64,000 nt of DNA, from the NCBI GenBank assembly GCA_015680685.1, contig MNCI01038001.1:14876-78875 (forward strand), given 5' to 3'. Origin of the DNA: Gnetum montanum (Eukaryota; Streptophyta; Gnetopsida; Gnetales; Gnetaceae). The notes below the pieces were generated by a model that was not told the origin of the DNA, ran no database searches, and worked only from the letters and a program-made list of their open reading frames with translations. A program made the translations under genes and the position numbers. This document shows, piece by piece, positions 44,421-57,970 of this stretch; the stretch's first letter is position 1; each line of letters begins with the position of its first letter.

Positions 44421-45871
44421 TAAATCCTTGATTCATTTCCCTTCTCAGTGCCTTTAGCTGCATCTAGGAAATAACAATACTTACTCAAAATCAATCTTAT
44501 AATTGCTTTTCAATTCAAGCTTATAATTTTTTCTTGATTCAGTCTTATAAATTTTTTATGGTATATTTCTTTACTAATTTAGATGAATGTATGCTTCTAT
44601 AATCTAGAGATCTAATTTTTATAGTATTTTTAAAACAATTTTCTTTTCCTACAAATTTTTTCTAAGGCTAATTTTCTTTTTTAAATCCAAAGCTCAAAAT
44701 TTCAATATTGTTTTGTTTACATAGGAAAATTTTTATTTATTTTCAAAAGGAGATCATTTAGATCTCAAATTCTTTTAAATATTCCATAGTTACATTATTT
44801 CGCATCAAACACTTAGTTGTTAAATGATTACAATTTGGCAAGGGTAGCAATAATGGGAAATAACACTGAGGTACCATGAAGGTTAGTGGCAATGGGAAAC
44901 ATGGATGTCGTTTGATTAGACAAAAAATGGGGCACTGGTGAATGAGAAAAACAATGAGGTGGTAGTGAATGGGTTAAAGGAGATAGTTATTGATTTATAC
45001 CTTGATTAAGTAAGACAATAAAGAAACTAGTAGTAGAAATAGAAATTCAATTATGAAATTGGAAGAAATGTATCAAGAACATAAGAAATTATCATGGGGA
45101 AAGCATATAAAAACCCCACCAATGACTCCAACTCCTAGCAAGCCTTAAAAATCCAAGTCTTCTTATTGAGACTTACAAAATGCTTAGATCAAGCTTACAA
45201 AAGAGGAGAGACTACAACTTCAACAATTATGCTTCACACACCCTTTGATTTGGTAAAGATGTGATAATAAGACTACCCAAGCATTTACTTATATAATGGT
45301 TATAGTGTCATGCTTTGAGTAAATGCCAAATTATGGGAGTTATAATCCATAATTAATCATGGCCAAATTGGGTGGAAGCAATTGCATATTCTTTTGACAT
45401 ATTACATTGGCTTTTGTTATTTACAGCTAACATGCCAAGAATAATTTTGCCAACATAGCAACCTTTACAACATGAGGGTGTTTTAAACTTAAAATTAACA
45501 AGACACCTAACAAGAGCACCCTAAATAAATTGCTACTTTAATTAGCAATCTCCAATTAGGTTCNAACCCTAAATAAATTGCTACTTTAATTAGCAATCTC
45601 CAATTAGGTTCCCACCTTAGTCAGCAATCTCCAAGTTTGTTCACAGCAACTTAGGATAAAAAATGAAACGTAGATGAACAAAAAAAATAATGTACATTTA
45701 GGTTAGGTGGGTTAGAATATCTCTGGAAGATAAAAAATATAGATATTCTCAATCTTCATTTGACTAAAATAAAAAATTTGTTGCGTGAAGTAATGCTTAC
45801 CAATGTTGCGAATGTTCAGCACTGTCTGCTCTATCATTGTTTCGATACAAATGTAACAAAATATCTGGTAC
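44421..45871. other. Spacer; contains a 46-base exact duplication at an N
   Basis: No gene seen. The 46-base sequence starting ACCCTAAATAAATTGC occurs at 45518-45563 and again at 45566-45611, separated by N-A. This may be an assembly artefact. Confidence 0.6.
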
Positions 45872-46287
45872 AAATGCAGAATGAGTACGACGTAACCATG
45901 AACATTGAAGTGTAACTACTTGGTAACCCAGTAGTGTATTTAGGAGTGCTCAAGTAATGTGCACTTGGTAATCCCAGAGGTAGTACATGAGGTCCAAGAT
46001 GCATACAGATGATTGAGGATGGATGCTCATCACACTTAGGCTAGCTTAGACTTCATTTCCTATTGTCTCTAGGAGTAGCCTAGTGTTAGAAATCATATCA
46101 TACATCTCACTCTAGACTAAACCATGCGTGACCAAGTAAATACTAGTCCAGGTGAGAAGACAGTGAACTGTGATCAACGTGTAACTATCTAGATACCACA
46201 ACTAGTCCGTCTGCGGAGGTCAATTGGATTGTGCATGAACACTTGTTTTCGTATGGTTGAATGTAGGGGTACCTCACCACTCATCAT
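45872..46287 (+). repeat. Truncated 5' LTR of Athila/Tat-like element 2
   Basis: Matches 53733-54132 (for example CATGAACATTGAAGTGTAAC and GAGGTCCAAGATGCATACAG). Only the R/U5 part is present; sequence upstream of 45872 does not match the U3 of the 3' copy. Each copy carries one small insertion relative to the other. Confidence 0.75.
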
Positions 46288-46305
46288 TGGCATTGTTGGC
46301 AAGGA
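46288..46305 (+). other. Primer binding site of element 2
   Basis: TGGCATTGTTGGCAAGGA directly after the LTR. It is a diverged form of the tRNA-Asp-type site of Athila/Tat elements. Related sites follow the LTR ends at 54927 and 59815. Confidence 0.65.
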
Positions 46306-46419
46306 AGATGCTAGTTATTTAGATTAGTTACATCATCCAAGATCGCTGTAACGAAGCCTTGATGATATACCTTTTAGAAAGAAAGTAATTGCAAATAAGT
46401 CACACATAAATTCACAACA

Positions 46420-48440
46420 ATGTCTCTCTCACAAGACTATGATAACACAAAAACTAGTAAGGAAATTCATTAGAGAACCAAAAAATTATATGATGATGAA
46501 GATGAATTTTGGAGTAGTCAATCTTATGCAGGGATCTCCTATGTACATGACCAAAGACAACATCGTCCCAACTCACAAACTCATAGCCTACTTAGTGACG
46601 ATGAACCCCTGCTAGCCACTAAGAGCCTAATGCATATACAAGAGGCTGTTTGAATATTCCACAAGCATCATAAGAAAAGTCTTCTACCTAGGCTTGATGC
46701 AAACAACTTTCCTAGGTTTTCAAGAGGCTATGATTTAGATCCACAACATCATTTACAAGCCTTCCATGATTCCTGTGTATAGAACAATATTGATAATGGA
46801 TAGAAAAAACTTAAGCTCTTCCCTACAATACTCATTGGCCAAGAAAAAGTATGGTATAGGTCTTTAAAACCAAAATCAATTCAACATTGGCCGACAATGG
46901 TAGAACTCTTTACTAAAAGATACCAAACCTATGAAAAAGTGTTAGCTTTGAGGAAAAAAATCTAAGAGTGGAAACAAGCACAACATGAACCCTTGGACAT
47001 GGCCTTAGAAAGATATTACTTTTTATTAAAAAAATGCTTAGGCCATGGGTTCTCTGAGGAAAGGCTAATGTACCACATCATGGATGGGCTCCATAATGAA
47101 GCAAGGGAGACCCTAGGGATGTATGCCCTAGGTCAACTATATGAACTATGAACCCACCAATTCCAAGAGCTTATTAAGCAAGTAGCAAAATAAGAGGGAG
47201 AAATAGCTAAATGGGAGAATGTTGAAAGCTCTTAATAGGACCAAGATCTCAAAATAGCAAGGGTCCATGATCATGAAGAGAAGAAATCAACTCACCTCAA
47301 TGAGGTGGAATCATCTTTGCCAATACTACAATCACTAGATGAAATTGAGGCAAAGATCAATAAGATGATAGAGTGGGTACATGAAAGATGTGGAGAATAT
47401 GCCAACATTATTAGAGGAAGAACCATGATGAACCAAGAAATAGGATAGAACACCACTAGACAATCGGAGAGGAGGGTTGAAGAGAATAATAATAAGAACT
47501 CAATTACTAATCATATGTATCATAACATTTTCCTATACGATCACCCCAAAGGCCAATGCCCAATTTTGTCACATTTACATGAGCGTTGGGAAGGAATGTT
47601 ACATCTAGATTTCGTACAAAAATATCGTTTTCAATCACAATGGTAAAAATCCTAGTCATGGGGGAGGCCACCTTCAAATTGGTCACACCCTTCATACCAT
47701 CCAAACCCAACCACTTATCAGGTTCAACATCTTGTTTCCCCAACTGTGTCAACATCCTTTATCTTACCACATCATTATCATTCTTCTAAGTACTATCAAC
47801 CCATGTCCTCTCCCACAAGATCACCACCTCATGTTTCTTGCACTTCTCCTCATCCTCAATATGCTCACCCTTCACCTCCTTCTACATTGCCACTAGTTAT
47901 GCCAAAATATTTTGCACCATAGCACCAACCCATGAACATTACTTGTGCTTCTACTGTCAATAGCGACAGAGGTCCTCCACAACGTTGAAAGAGTCCTTTC
48001 TTTAGGCATGACCAAAGAAAGAGACAACATACTTTTGAAACCACTGCATCCTCCAACCCAGTGCAAGTCCAACACTGTGATGCATCTACCTTCTCAAACA
48101 CAATGCCTCATGTTACCTTATCAGGGCCATCAATTAATACTCTAACTACCATGCAACCTAATAAATATAACCACATATGGAGACATATTAATCCTTGCAT
48201 ACCATTTTATAGTCATAAGTGCCATAGTGGGTGAACTCCTTATCAATTAACCACATCTTATAATTCGCCCCGCTATGCCTACCTTCCAACCACTACATCA
48301 AAGGATACCCAATGGTTTGGATATGACCAGACTCCAATGTTCCCAAAATTCTTGGATCCAAACCTTCCATTTATTGCCATGATCAAAAGTTTATTTATGG
48401 GGGGATATCTTCCATTCTAACAAGAAAAATTAATAAATGT
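46420..48440 (+). pseudogene. Gag of element 2, broken
   Basis: ATG at 46420, with a frameshift near 46470. The capsid-like region reads LPRLDANNFPRFSRGYD, then LIGQEKVWYRSL and HWPTMVELFTKRYQTYEK (46700-46940), and KKCLGHGFSEERLMYHIMDG (47030-47100). An acidic coiled stretch follows (to 47420), then a Pro/Ser/His-rich C-terminal part (47600-48440). It has few stops. It is homologous in order to the gag at 55020-57000. No protease, RT or integrase follows. Confidence 0.75.
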
Positions 48441-49828
48441 TTTTCCTTTTCTTTAATTTTAATTTTTTTTGTTTTCTAGTTTTTCATATTTTAATTTATT
48501 GTTTTATCTTTTTATTTACTATTTTATCTTTTTATCTTTTTATGGGTAATCTCATATATGAATAAAACACTCATGTGAATCATTGATTAAGGTGTTATTC
48601 TATGCTATCAAGTCTTAGGTAAATAATTATTTGGATAGAGAGCCCACCACATCCACCCAACCATTCTATTAATAAGAGGTTCTACTCTGGGTATGATGAT
48701 ATTTTTGTCATCATGAAAACTTAAAAGTAATTTTCTGCTCATTATGCCCAAAGCAAAAAATTATGGATTAAGAGCAAATTGCCAAGGTGTGACATCAAGG
48801 GGACTTGTGGATTCTCTTTGGTGACAATTGTAGGAGTTATCATGTAGCTTGGTTGTACCAAGATCCTTGTAGATCTAACAAAAAATGGAAGCAAGAGTAA
48901 TAAAGACACTCAATAAAGAAACCAAATGCTATCCTGGGAGCCCCATTGGAAAGACATGCACCCATGCTTAAAGGTTGGTGGCTTCTTCGGTTCACTGTTG
49001 AAAAGGACAAAGTGCCAACACGGCTAGAAAAAAAAAAGGGAGAAAAGAAAAGATCAAAAAACAAAATGTGTAGCAAGGAAATTCCAAATCACTCATTCCT
49101 TGGACAAAACACCAAGTGATCATATGCCTTGCTATCATGGTGCTCTTATGGGCACCCATCACTGGATGAAACAATGCGATGTCATTGATTGAAGGAATGG
49201 ACTTGGTCTTGATCTTGGAGCCACAGGCTAATGACACATTAGTCACATCCTACACTTAGGATTCATTGTGCCCTAGGTCAATTACCTCATGTCCTAATCT
49301 CTGCAATCCCTTCTACAATTCACCTCATCTCGTTCTTCATGTATTTTTGACTCGTGTCTTGTGTAGCATAGAACTCATACCTCATCATGATAGTATTTAC
49401 ATGTGTGTGTTTTGTTGCACTAGTGTGAATTACATTTAACCCTTTTAGTGCCTATGGACGTTTTTAGGTGTGGTTACATAAGGGCATGATAGGTAGAAAC
49501 CTGCTTTGGGGAGGATCCACTTGCATAACTTTTGTGATTTTCACTCTTTGCACATCATTTTATACCCTCCAAGTATTGCAATGTTGCAATAATCTTTCTC
49601 TTTATCATCATTTTAAATTCCAACATTCCTATGCACCATAACATGTCCTTTTTCCTCATCCTATTCATGAATTTCATTGACAAAATCCACTTCATTACAT
49701 TTTTGGTACCTTTAGGTCTCTTTAACATTATCCTAGACCTTTCAAATTAACCTTAAATCCTTCATTACTGACCTTGGAAAATTGAAAATTCATCAATTTT
49801 TCCAAACACCATATTTTCAAAAGGACAT
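48441..49828. other. Non-coding interior of element 2 where pol is expected
   Basis: Searching all frames by eye gave no protease, RT, RNase H or integrase motif. The first part is T-rich. Its replacement of pol marks element 2 as non-autonomous. Confidence 0.5.
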
Positions 49829-49906
49829 GATATCGGGTAGCCGATATCGGGTCGGACGCGATATCAGGTCTGTGCTATTAGGTACGCGATATCGCATCTA
49901 TAAAAA
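49829..49906 (+). promoter_or_regulatory. GATATC-rich module with TATA box
   Basis: Four perfect GATATC palindromes (49829, 49843, 49860, 49888) lie within 65 bases, followed by TATAAAAA at 49899-49906. The U3 of the 3' LTR has the same arrangement (GATATC at 53381 and 53401, TATAAATA at 53439-53446). It may be an internal promoter for the accessory ORF. Confidence 0.5.
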
Positions 49907-50424
49907 CCATATATAGGAACCCCATCATACAAGTCAATGTCATTTTTCATTGCTCATGCAAGGGGACTTGTTCAAATTTTATTTTGCAAATTCTGACACT
50001 CTGAGCACCTACCATCCCAACTTCCATGTCTTGCTCATTAACGCTCCGATTCTCATTCCAATCGAACCTATCTAAACCCAGAGTGTTTGACTTAGTCGTG
50101 GGCGGAGGGTACACTCCAAGTTGCACATAGTTTTTTCCGAATTCATCATTACCTAAAGGATATCATAAAGGGTAAATGACCTTAAAAATGTTAAAAATAT
50201 TTGCCAAATTAATTTTATCTCTTCACCCACACCATGAAATTTTTTTTTTTTGGAGTCACCTAATCAAAATTGGGCCCAATATCAAAAATTTTAGGGGAAA
50301 CTTTTGTAAAATTTTCTAACTCTGAATCACGCTAAACAAGAAATTAATTTATTAAGGTAAGAAGTAAGGTATAAATCAAATTTTGTAAATAGCCTTACTA
50401 ATAGATGGTTCCATGTGATTGCAG

Positions 50425-53137
50425 ATGGCTCCTAAAAGAGGATCATAAGGAGGACTCTCTCAGGGTGCATTCAAATGGCCAAGAAGAGGTAGAGGCCAGG
50501 CTTCTCTCGAGGAACATATAAAATAGGAGGCACAATCATTCAGCATCCATCAAGAACCTCTTGTTACTGTGTAATTGAGACATGTTGAAGGTGGAGACGG
50601 TGGAGCACATGAACAGGGACAACATCTCATGTTGTCTTCGAAATGTGTTCAATCAATTTGTGAAAGTTCAATGTTAGAAACTATGATTTTGGAACTTAAC
50701 TTTGGACCTTTAACTGAGTTTGCTCCTAAAGTAGTCAAGGACCAACTTAAGGGATCCCCATTATGGCCTATTCTCTGTGAAAGTGGTGATTAGTACCTAG
50801 GAGAGATGTACCAATTCTGGAACAACAAAGAGGAAGGCACCATTGTTAATATTGGTGGTATTTCTATATATTTCTCTACCAAAGCCATTTTAAAAGTCCT
50901 AAATCTTCTTAATACAGGGCCAAAATTTGCTCACTTGTCCACTCGTTTCGATGTTGATGCATGAAAGATTTGGCTGAAAAGGGCGTATGGCAAGGAAGAT
51001 AAAGCATATTGAGAGCTTATATTTGAAGAGAGAATCTACTTCAAAATTGACACATATCACATTTTCCTAGCAAAAGGTTTAAACAGAATTTCCACATATG
51101 GAGCTAGAGGACATGCCATCTTGATGGGCAAGGTTCCCATCTATATCTTACAGAAATTTTAAGGTGGTTTGAAGAATGTAAGATGGGGAAGTTTGCATTG
51201 CCCTTCCCTTTCTCATCAGGAAGCTTTGCCAACATGTTGGAATTCTAGGGTACACCAATGAAATTCCTAGAAAGGCCCAAAATGCTTCATTCACTGAATT
51301 ACTGAAGCCACTAGCCCCAAGGAAAAGTGCTAGTAAAACACTAGAACTTGAGTAGGAATAAGAAGCAGGGCCCAACACACAACTTATAGGTCAACAGGAC
51401 AAGCCGCCGCCACCACCAGAGGACTATCGACTATCGATGAGCCATCTCAGGGCCATCGTTGAAACTGTTAGTTGGAGAAGCCGTGATGAGGCCAATCTCT
51501 TCAAGGTCATTGATGATGCCATATCATCCACGATCTCAATTGATTGTGCACAAGGCAAGGTATCTATCCAAATAGAAGGAGGGAAATCACACTGGTCACA
51601 ACAAATCTTTGGAAATGCTGCATCCTTTCAAGTGTAATTAGAAATTAGTAAAGGCACCACAGTAGTGGTCAAGCAACACTAAGATGCAGCAAGAGTAGTA
51701 GAAGTCATCACAAACCACATAAAAGAATCATGTAATGTCCATGTTATGTTACTAACAGATTTTACAAGAGCATGCGATGCTCAAACATTGGTCAGTCCCT
51801 CGATGACTCCTGTAGAGCATGAGGATGTTCTAGATTGGTTGCTATAGATAGGACAAGTGATGACATCCCTATTTGACATCCCTCAAGATGTCATAGAAAC
51901 TTAGTCAAACCTCATCTCCACAAAAGGAAAGCTAGTCATGGTAGAGGTTAGGGCCAAGCATGCAGAGGAGGAGTTAGAAAGACTCTAAGAAAATCCTGTC
52001 AACCTAGAAGTTGCACAATGGGATCCATCCCAACTCATCCTTGCAAATCAACTAGAATCCTTCTAGATAGAGTAGGTAAATAAATTATTAGAGGAGAATA
52101 AAAAGGTGGTTGAGGAAAAAGAGAAGGCTAATTGGGATGCTTGTAAGGCACAAGCTCAAATGTATGCACACACTAAAGCACTCGAGTTCTCACAAGAAGA
52201 AAATAAATGCCTCACCACCAAAAATCTTCAGTTGACCATAGGAGAAGAAAAAAAGAACATTCTTGAAGAAAATTTTCAATAATTATGAGAACAATTAATA
52301 AGGGTCAACCAGGATATGAATTGCTTAGCTAGAGAAAACAGAACCCTCTTAATGGAGGAGGTAAGCATGATCCTTTAGAAGATGGTAATTGAAATAAGTG
52401 TGTGGTAGAATGAGGTTAAGCAACATGAAAAGCTCAAGGATCACTTTAGAGATCAGGTGGGGATGTACAAACAAGTGGTTGAAAAAGAAATCCATATGGC
52501 CAAAGCCCACATTAACACACAGTGCTCAAAACACTGATTGGCAGGCCATATTCGATACCTATGTCTTCACCCACCAAGCAGAACTAAAAAGCTAGGACCT
52601 GTAGATACAAGATCTCATAGAATAAATGGAGTTGGCAAACCTACGGTATGCTAACTTATCCATGTTGATAGTAGGATGCTCGAGAATAGAATTGGAAAAG
52701 CAGGTAGAAACCACCTATGCAAAGTATGAAATAGAATTTGTTGAACATAAGAAGATGTTGCAAAAATTAGAAGTGGTAAATTTTGAATTAGAGGTGGTTA
52801 AAACAAGATAGCAAGGACAAAAGGATGTTGTTGCAGATTTGGCTCGACGAATCACGGACTATCAAAAATAAAAAGACAAAGCTAGAGCCTATGAAGAGGA
52901 ATGATGGTTTTTTGTGACTTTGTATTTCAAGGCCAATTAGATGTTTCCACAATTGTTGTGCCCATGGGAGGTGCTGACTCCATCAAACATTGGAGCATCA
53001 GCATGGATGGCATAGGATCCCCAAACTAAAGAAGAAAAAATCCATGAACTTATTTAGAGAAATCCATATCCAAAACCTGGATCACAGGATAAGGGGAAGA
53101 AACCCATGGAGGAGCCACCACCAACAAGAACTACATG
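50425..53137 (+). pseudogene. Accessory coiled-coil ORF of element 2
   Basis: Function unknown. An ATG (MAPKRGS) follows directly on a TTGCAG splice-acceptor-like sequence, with a donor-like GGTAAATG at 50171, suggesting a 5' intron. The N-terminal half is globular (MLETMILELNFGPLTEFAPK, FDVDA-stop-KIWLKRAYGKEDKAY). The second half is rich in Glu/Lys/Leu heptads (VNKLLEENKKVVEEKEKANW, EKLKDHFRDQVGMYKQVVEK, MELANLRYANLSM, ELEKQVETTYAKYEIEF). It ends in a basic, Pro-rich tail near 53137. About 20 stops interrupt it. Its second half is homologous to 61380-62000. It occupies the place between gag and the 3' LTR. Confidence 0.65.
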
Positions 53138-53329
53138 AGTTTTAACAATCTTGTTTTTTGTAAATTCTGTGTCTGTGTTCCAATTTTGTTATATTCAATT
53201 CTTCACACTGTTGCATGAGTAATTCCTAGTTAGTCAATGATCCCATACCTATCCACTGTGTAATCAATTGAACCTGTTCTCATTTTTTCTGACTGGAGGA
53301 CAAGTTGTCATTCAGTTGTGGGGGTATAA

Positions 53330-54138
53330 TAAATCATGTTTTGTTAGGCCCTGATATTAGATCCTCAATATATGGTATGCGATATCATAGCCTAGATAAT
53401 GATATCAAATACAAGATACCATGATTCCTATGTAAGCCTATAAATACACATTCAGGTACATAGGAAAAGTAAGTAAGTGTAAGTGTAGAGTCTTTTTGTC
53501 AATTTCAGTTTGTTTTAGTTCTTTCCCTAGTGCATGCCTACAGTGTGATGATTGTTATTGTATAGAACCTTTATTCATGTGTAACGTACTTGGATAGGCA
53601 CATGATTTCAATAAAGATCGAAATTAATCTATCATTGTAGAATTCACTTAGTTTTTAATTATTTAATTATCATTATTATTTATTATTTTCTTAGTTCATA
53701 TTTTTTTACCATCATTTACTATTCCTATTGTTAAATGTAGAATAAGTACAACTTAACCATGAACATTGAAGTGTAACTACTTAGTAACCTAGAGGTAGTA
53801 CATGAGGTCCAAGATGCATACAGATGATTAAGGATGGATGCTCATTGCACTTAGGCTAGCTTAGACTTCATTTCCTATTGCTTATTAGTTTAATCAAGAT
53901 TATTTTCCATTGTCTCTAGGAGTAACCTAGTGTTAGAAATCATATCATACACCTCACTCTAGACTAAACCATACACAATCAAGTAAATACTAGTCTAGGT
54001 GAGAAGACAACAAACTACAATCAACATGTAACTATCTAGATACAACAACTAGTCTATTTGTGGAGTTCAATTGGGTTATGTGTGAACGCTCGTATTCATA
54101 TGGTTGAGTGTAGGGGTACCTCACCACTCATCAATCAT
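53330..54138 (+). repeat. 3' LTR of element 2
   Basis: Follows a purine tract (TTGTGGGGG, 53316-53324). It has a GATATC-rich U3, TATAAATA at 53439-53446, and an R/U5 matching 45872-46287. It ends in CACCACTCATC like the other LTRs of this family. Confidence 0.7.
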
Positions 54139-54479
54139 CATAGTTGATGAACATTGAATAAGTAATTTTGGATTTGATGAGATATTATAGTGATCAATTT
54201 TGCCTACAAATACCATCTACCTATCACATTTATGATGTCATTAATGCAATAGGTAGTCAAACTCTTGCAATTTGATTTCTTGATTCTTAGTAGCAATCAA
54301 TAAGTCCATAACATGATTATGAGTGAATTTCCTAGAAACCTTATTCGAGTAGAAAAATAAAGACTAAGATTGATTCTCTTTCATTGCAACACTCTAAATT
54401 AGTATATATTTACTTTAATTGTAAATTAATTTTCCATGTTATTTACATTCCAATGTAATTTAGATTAATATTTATAATC

Positions 54480-54926
54480 TTATATATGTTAAAGCATGAT
54501 AGAATGAGCAAGACCAACTTCAAGTATAAACACATAATTCCTTAGTAATCCCAGCAATATTATAGCTTAATTTGCCTAGTAGCCTAATACTTGGTAATCC
54601 TAGTAGTAGGTGCATGAGTTCAAGACATATACAACAAGTTGATAATAAACATTCATTACGTTTAAGCTAGAATAATATTTACTTCTTAGTTAACTAGATT
54701 AATTAATTAATTTTTGTATTTTTCATTACAATATCACAATCATGTGCCTCACCTTGGACTAAACCATATGCAATAGGGTCACTACTAGTTCAAGTGGGAA
54801 TACAATGACACACTATTATTTAACTCACTAGGTAATAACATTAGTACTATTGATGTATTATGATGGTGAACCGCAATGCTTGTAGATTGTATGATAGAGC
54901 ATTGGGCATACTCATATCTCATCATT
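54480..54926 (+). repeat. LTR R/U5 part of element 3
   Basis: Shares with the neighbours the words CTTGGTAATCCTAGTAG, GACTAAACCATATGCAAT and the CTCATCATTTGGC end. U3 is not seen. It is shorter and more diverged than the element 2 LTRs. Confidence 0.6.
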
Positions 54927-54944
54927 TGGCACCATTATTAGAAA
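54927..54944 (+). other. Primer binding site of element 3
   Basis: TGGCACCATTATTAGAAA after the LTR; a decayed site of the TGGCGCC class. Confidence 0.5.
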
Positions 54945-55019
54945 TGGTGCTAGTAGTTTAGGAAGTTATATCATATATAATTTTTGTACAATATTTTCAC
55001 AATTCATCTTTCAAAGAAT

Positions 55020-57000
55020 ATATATTATTATAAGATTCATATGCAGTGATCAATCATGTTTCCTTCTCACAAGTTTGATTCTCCATCTCATGATGACTAC
55101 ATCACCAAATGCAATCATAGAACTAATTACAATAATGAGAAAGGTGAAGTTTCATATGAAGTAAAGATCATCTACAATCATCTAGATCCCAAGTATAGAA
55201 CATTTTCCTTTTTCTTTCACTAGGATGAACAACTGTAATGGTGAGAACTATAAGGAAACATAGTGTTGTCACTTGACAGAGTAGCTCCAATGCTCATAGT
55301 TGCATTGAATGAAAATGGACTAAAATCTATTTGCAAATGAGTATTGGATGCCTAATCATATGTTTAGACCATACAAGCCCACTGATGCTCAATGTAATCA
55401 AGATTACTTAATGGAGACTTGTCATGAGTTCAACAAGGATAAGCATTCTGCCATTCTATTGATATCCTAGTTAAAGAAGAAGAACATCGATTACTAATTA
55501 GAAAGGTTTCATTATCAACATTCAATGTTGATGAATCATGAAATAAATGACTATGTTCCACCTTAGTAAGAAACCAAGGAAGTGGTGGAACAAGACCCAA
55601 CACATGAAGTTTCTCCAAGCCTAAGTCCTTTACTAGGCAAAGGAAAAATCATCAAATGGGTTATCGAAGGATAGCAAGTCAACATGGCTCTCTTAGTATG
55701 CCATCTTCATCATCATCCTTGTTGTTAAGATCTAATAAGAATGAACATAAACTAAGAAGAAGAGCCATAGATAGAAATCATCATAGGAAACCTAGTAGAA
55801 AAGGTAAAGGAAACCAAGGTAGACAACCTAGAAGAGACAAAGATGGATAGAAATAAAGATTATAAGCATTGAAAAATGCATCAAAGAGTGCATAAAATTA
55901 ATCATCATCTTGATGAAGATCATGATAAACTAGAATCATGATGAACCCTTGCTAGTAATCCAAAGCATGATAAATATTAGTAAGGCTATTTGAATTTGAA
56001 CTAAGCATTAAAAGAATAGTCACATTAAACAACTAGATATGAATAATATTTCTAGAAGTAAGGGAGGATAAAATGTTGATCTAAACAATAATTTGTAAGC
56101 CTTCCATAATGCATGTGCCTTGCAAAATATTGAGAATGAATAGTAAAAGATAAAACTATTCTCAAGGATACTCTTCAAGGAAGTTAAGAGTTGGTATTGA
56201 TCATTGGAATTAGATCATTAACTGATGGAGGAATATGCTAGAAATTTTAAATGATGAATAGAAAACTTACTTAAGGATCTCTTATTTGAAGAATCAAAAT
56301 CAAGGATGGAAGCAAAGGCACCATGAATCACTTAATGTGGCCATTACACATTACTACACAAATGCCTAGGCCATGGATTCTCTTGAAGGGATAAGCTAAG
56401 ATGCATCATAGACGAGCTTTGAAATAAGATACAAGAAACTCTTGGGGTCTATGCTGAAGGGAAACTCTCAAAGTTTTGAGCTCATTGAATTCAAAGACTA
56501 ATAAATCAGGTGACCAAGGAGGAAGAAGAACTTAAAAGGAGAGAAAGTGTAGATGAATAGAACAAGGACCCATCCCTTCATAAGAGGGATGCACATGCTT
56601 GTGATGTTTAAGAAGAAGAAAATCCATTAGAAGAAGTGGTTTAGAAAAGAATAAAAATATAAAATCTAATTCAAAGATCATGACTAAGGTTGATATATTG
56701 CGAAACTCTATGGATGAAAAGTTTGTATCTACTTTGAAGATAGCAAAAAGGAAAATAGAGGAAGCTTTAGCAAAATAAATAAAGAAGAAGAAAATGAAGA
56801 AAACATAAAAGGACATTTAGAAGTAGAAAGGAGAAGTTATTGTAGTTGAAGAAGTTATTAATTTTGAAACCAAGGAGGATGATATGTGTGATGTCTACTA
56901 ATATGAACATCCAAAACGATATTGCCCCATCATGACATAGTTGCAAGAATTAGGGGCATATACATTGAATTACATTTTCCTTAAAGGAAATTATAGACAA
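55020..57000 (+). pseudogene. Gag of element 3, heavily broken
   Basis: Collinear with the element 2 gag: ATGAACCCTTGCTAG (55940) matches 46601, ACAAGCCTTCCATRATKC-like words recur near 56095 and 46756, and LHKCLGHGFSLEG (about 56350) matches KKCLGHGFSEERL. A Lys/Arg-rich stretch (55690-55850) and an acidic-basic coiled stretch (56520-56820) are extra. Many stops. Confidence 0.65.
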
Positions 57001-57039
57001 TCCTACCAACAATAGAAAATTTATCTAAGTAGAGAATTT

Positions 57040-57970
57040 TTTTACCTTTGAAGAAATATTACTGGTAGTGGAAAAATCCATAGTTGTCAGGGATGCCACC
57101 TCCTTAGTAGCATATCTCAAAAATGGTGTCATTGTTCATGCATCCTCAAATTATTACTATCTACCATAATACCATAGACTACTCGATAAGCTAAATCAGC
57201 TTCCTATGCTTTCAACAATTCTTTGTAACACTCTTAACATTCTCAAATTGTACATTCACTAATGCAACCATCACCAACACAAGGTGAGTTACCATTATAG
57301 CTACAACAAAAGAATGTAACATGTGTTTTTAACATGTAAACGGATGATAATGCTATTAGCTAGAAGTGTAAGACTTGATAGTACACTTTTTTTTAAGGAT
57401 GGTTCCAATACTTGTGAATGAAGGTAACAAACTTATTAGCATCATTGAACCAATGCAAGATTTAGTGGCTATGAACCAATCTCAAATGTCAATGCCTTTA
57501 CTTACTTCAAGAAAACCAACGATACCTCACATTTAAGGAGCCAACATCAAAATTGTCATGCTAACTCATGTAGTGTTAGACTAGATTAAGGTGGGAAGTC
57601 TTCCTTAAAAGAAGAAAAACTTGGGAAGTTCCTTAATTTATTTGCAAATTATTGGAAATCCACCATGAAAAGCTTTCATGAACTTAAGTTCCAAGGTTAA
57701 TTGATCTCACAAGAAATGTACAAAGCATAAAACCTACCACTAGTTAAAAAGTACAACATTGGACTTAAGCTTGTTAATCAATTCATCACTATCCAATTGG
57801 GATAGGTGAAGGATGTGATGATCATCATCAATGTCTAGTGTTACATTGTGGATTTTCTAGTTATTCATATGGGGACTAGCATAAGAGAATTTCCTATTAT
57901 CATGTGAATAGTTTGGCTTATAATCATTGATGCTGAGCTTGAAATCAGAAACCATTCCTTGGAGATTTTT
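57040..57970 (+). pseudogene. Protease region of element 3
   Basis: The recognisable part is the C-terminal protease signature. Near 57790-57950, in one frame with stops, a VKDVMIII segment leads to VDFLVIHMGTS, then REFPIIM and IIIDAELEIRNHSLEIF. This fits the strand-flap-ILGRPF layout of gypsy proteases. The active-site motif could not be identified. Confidence 0.5.
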
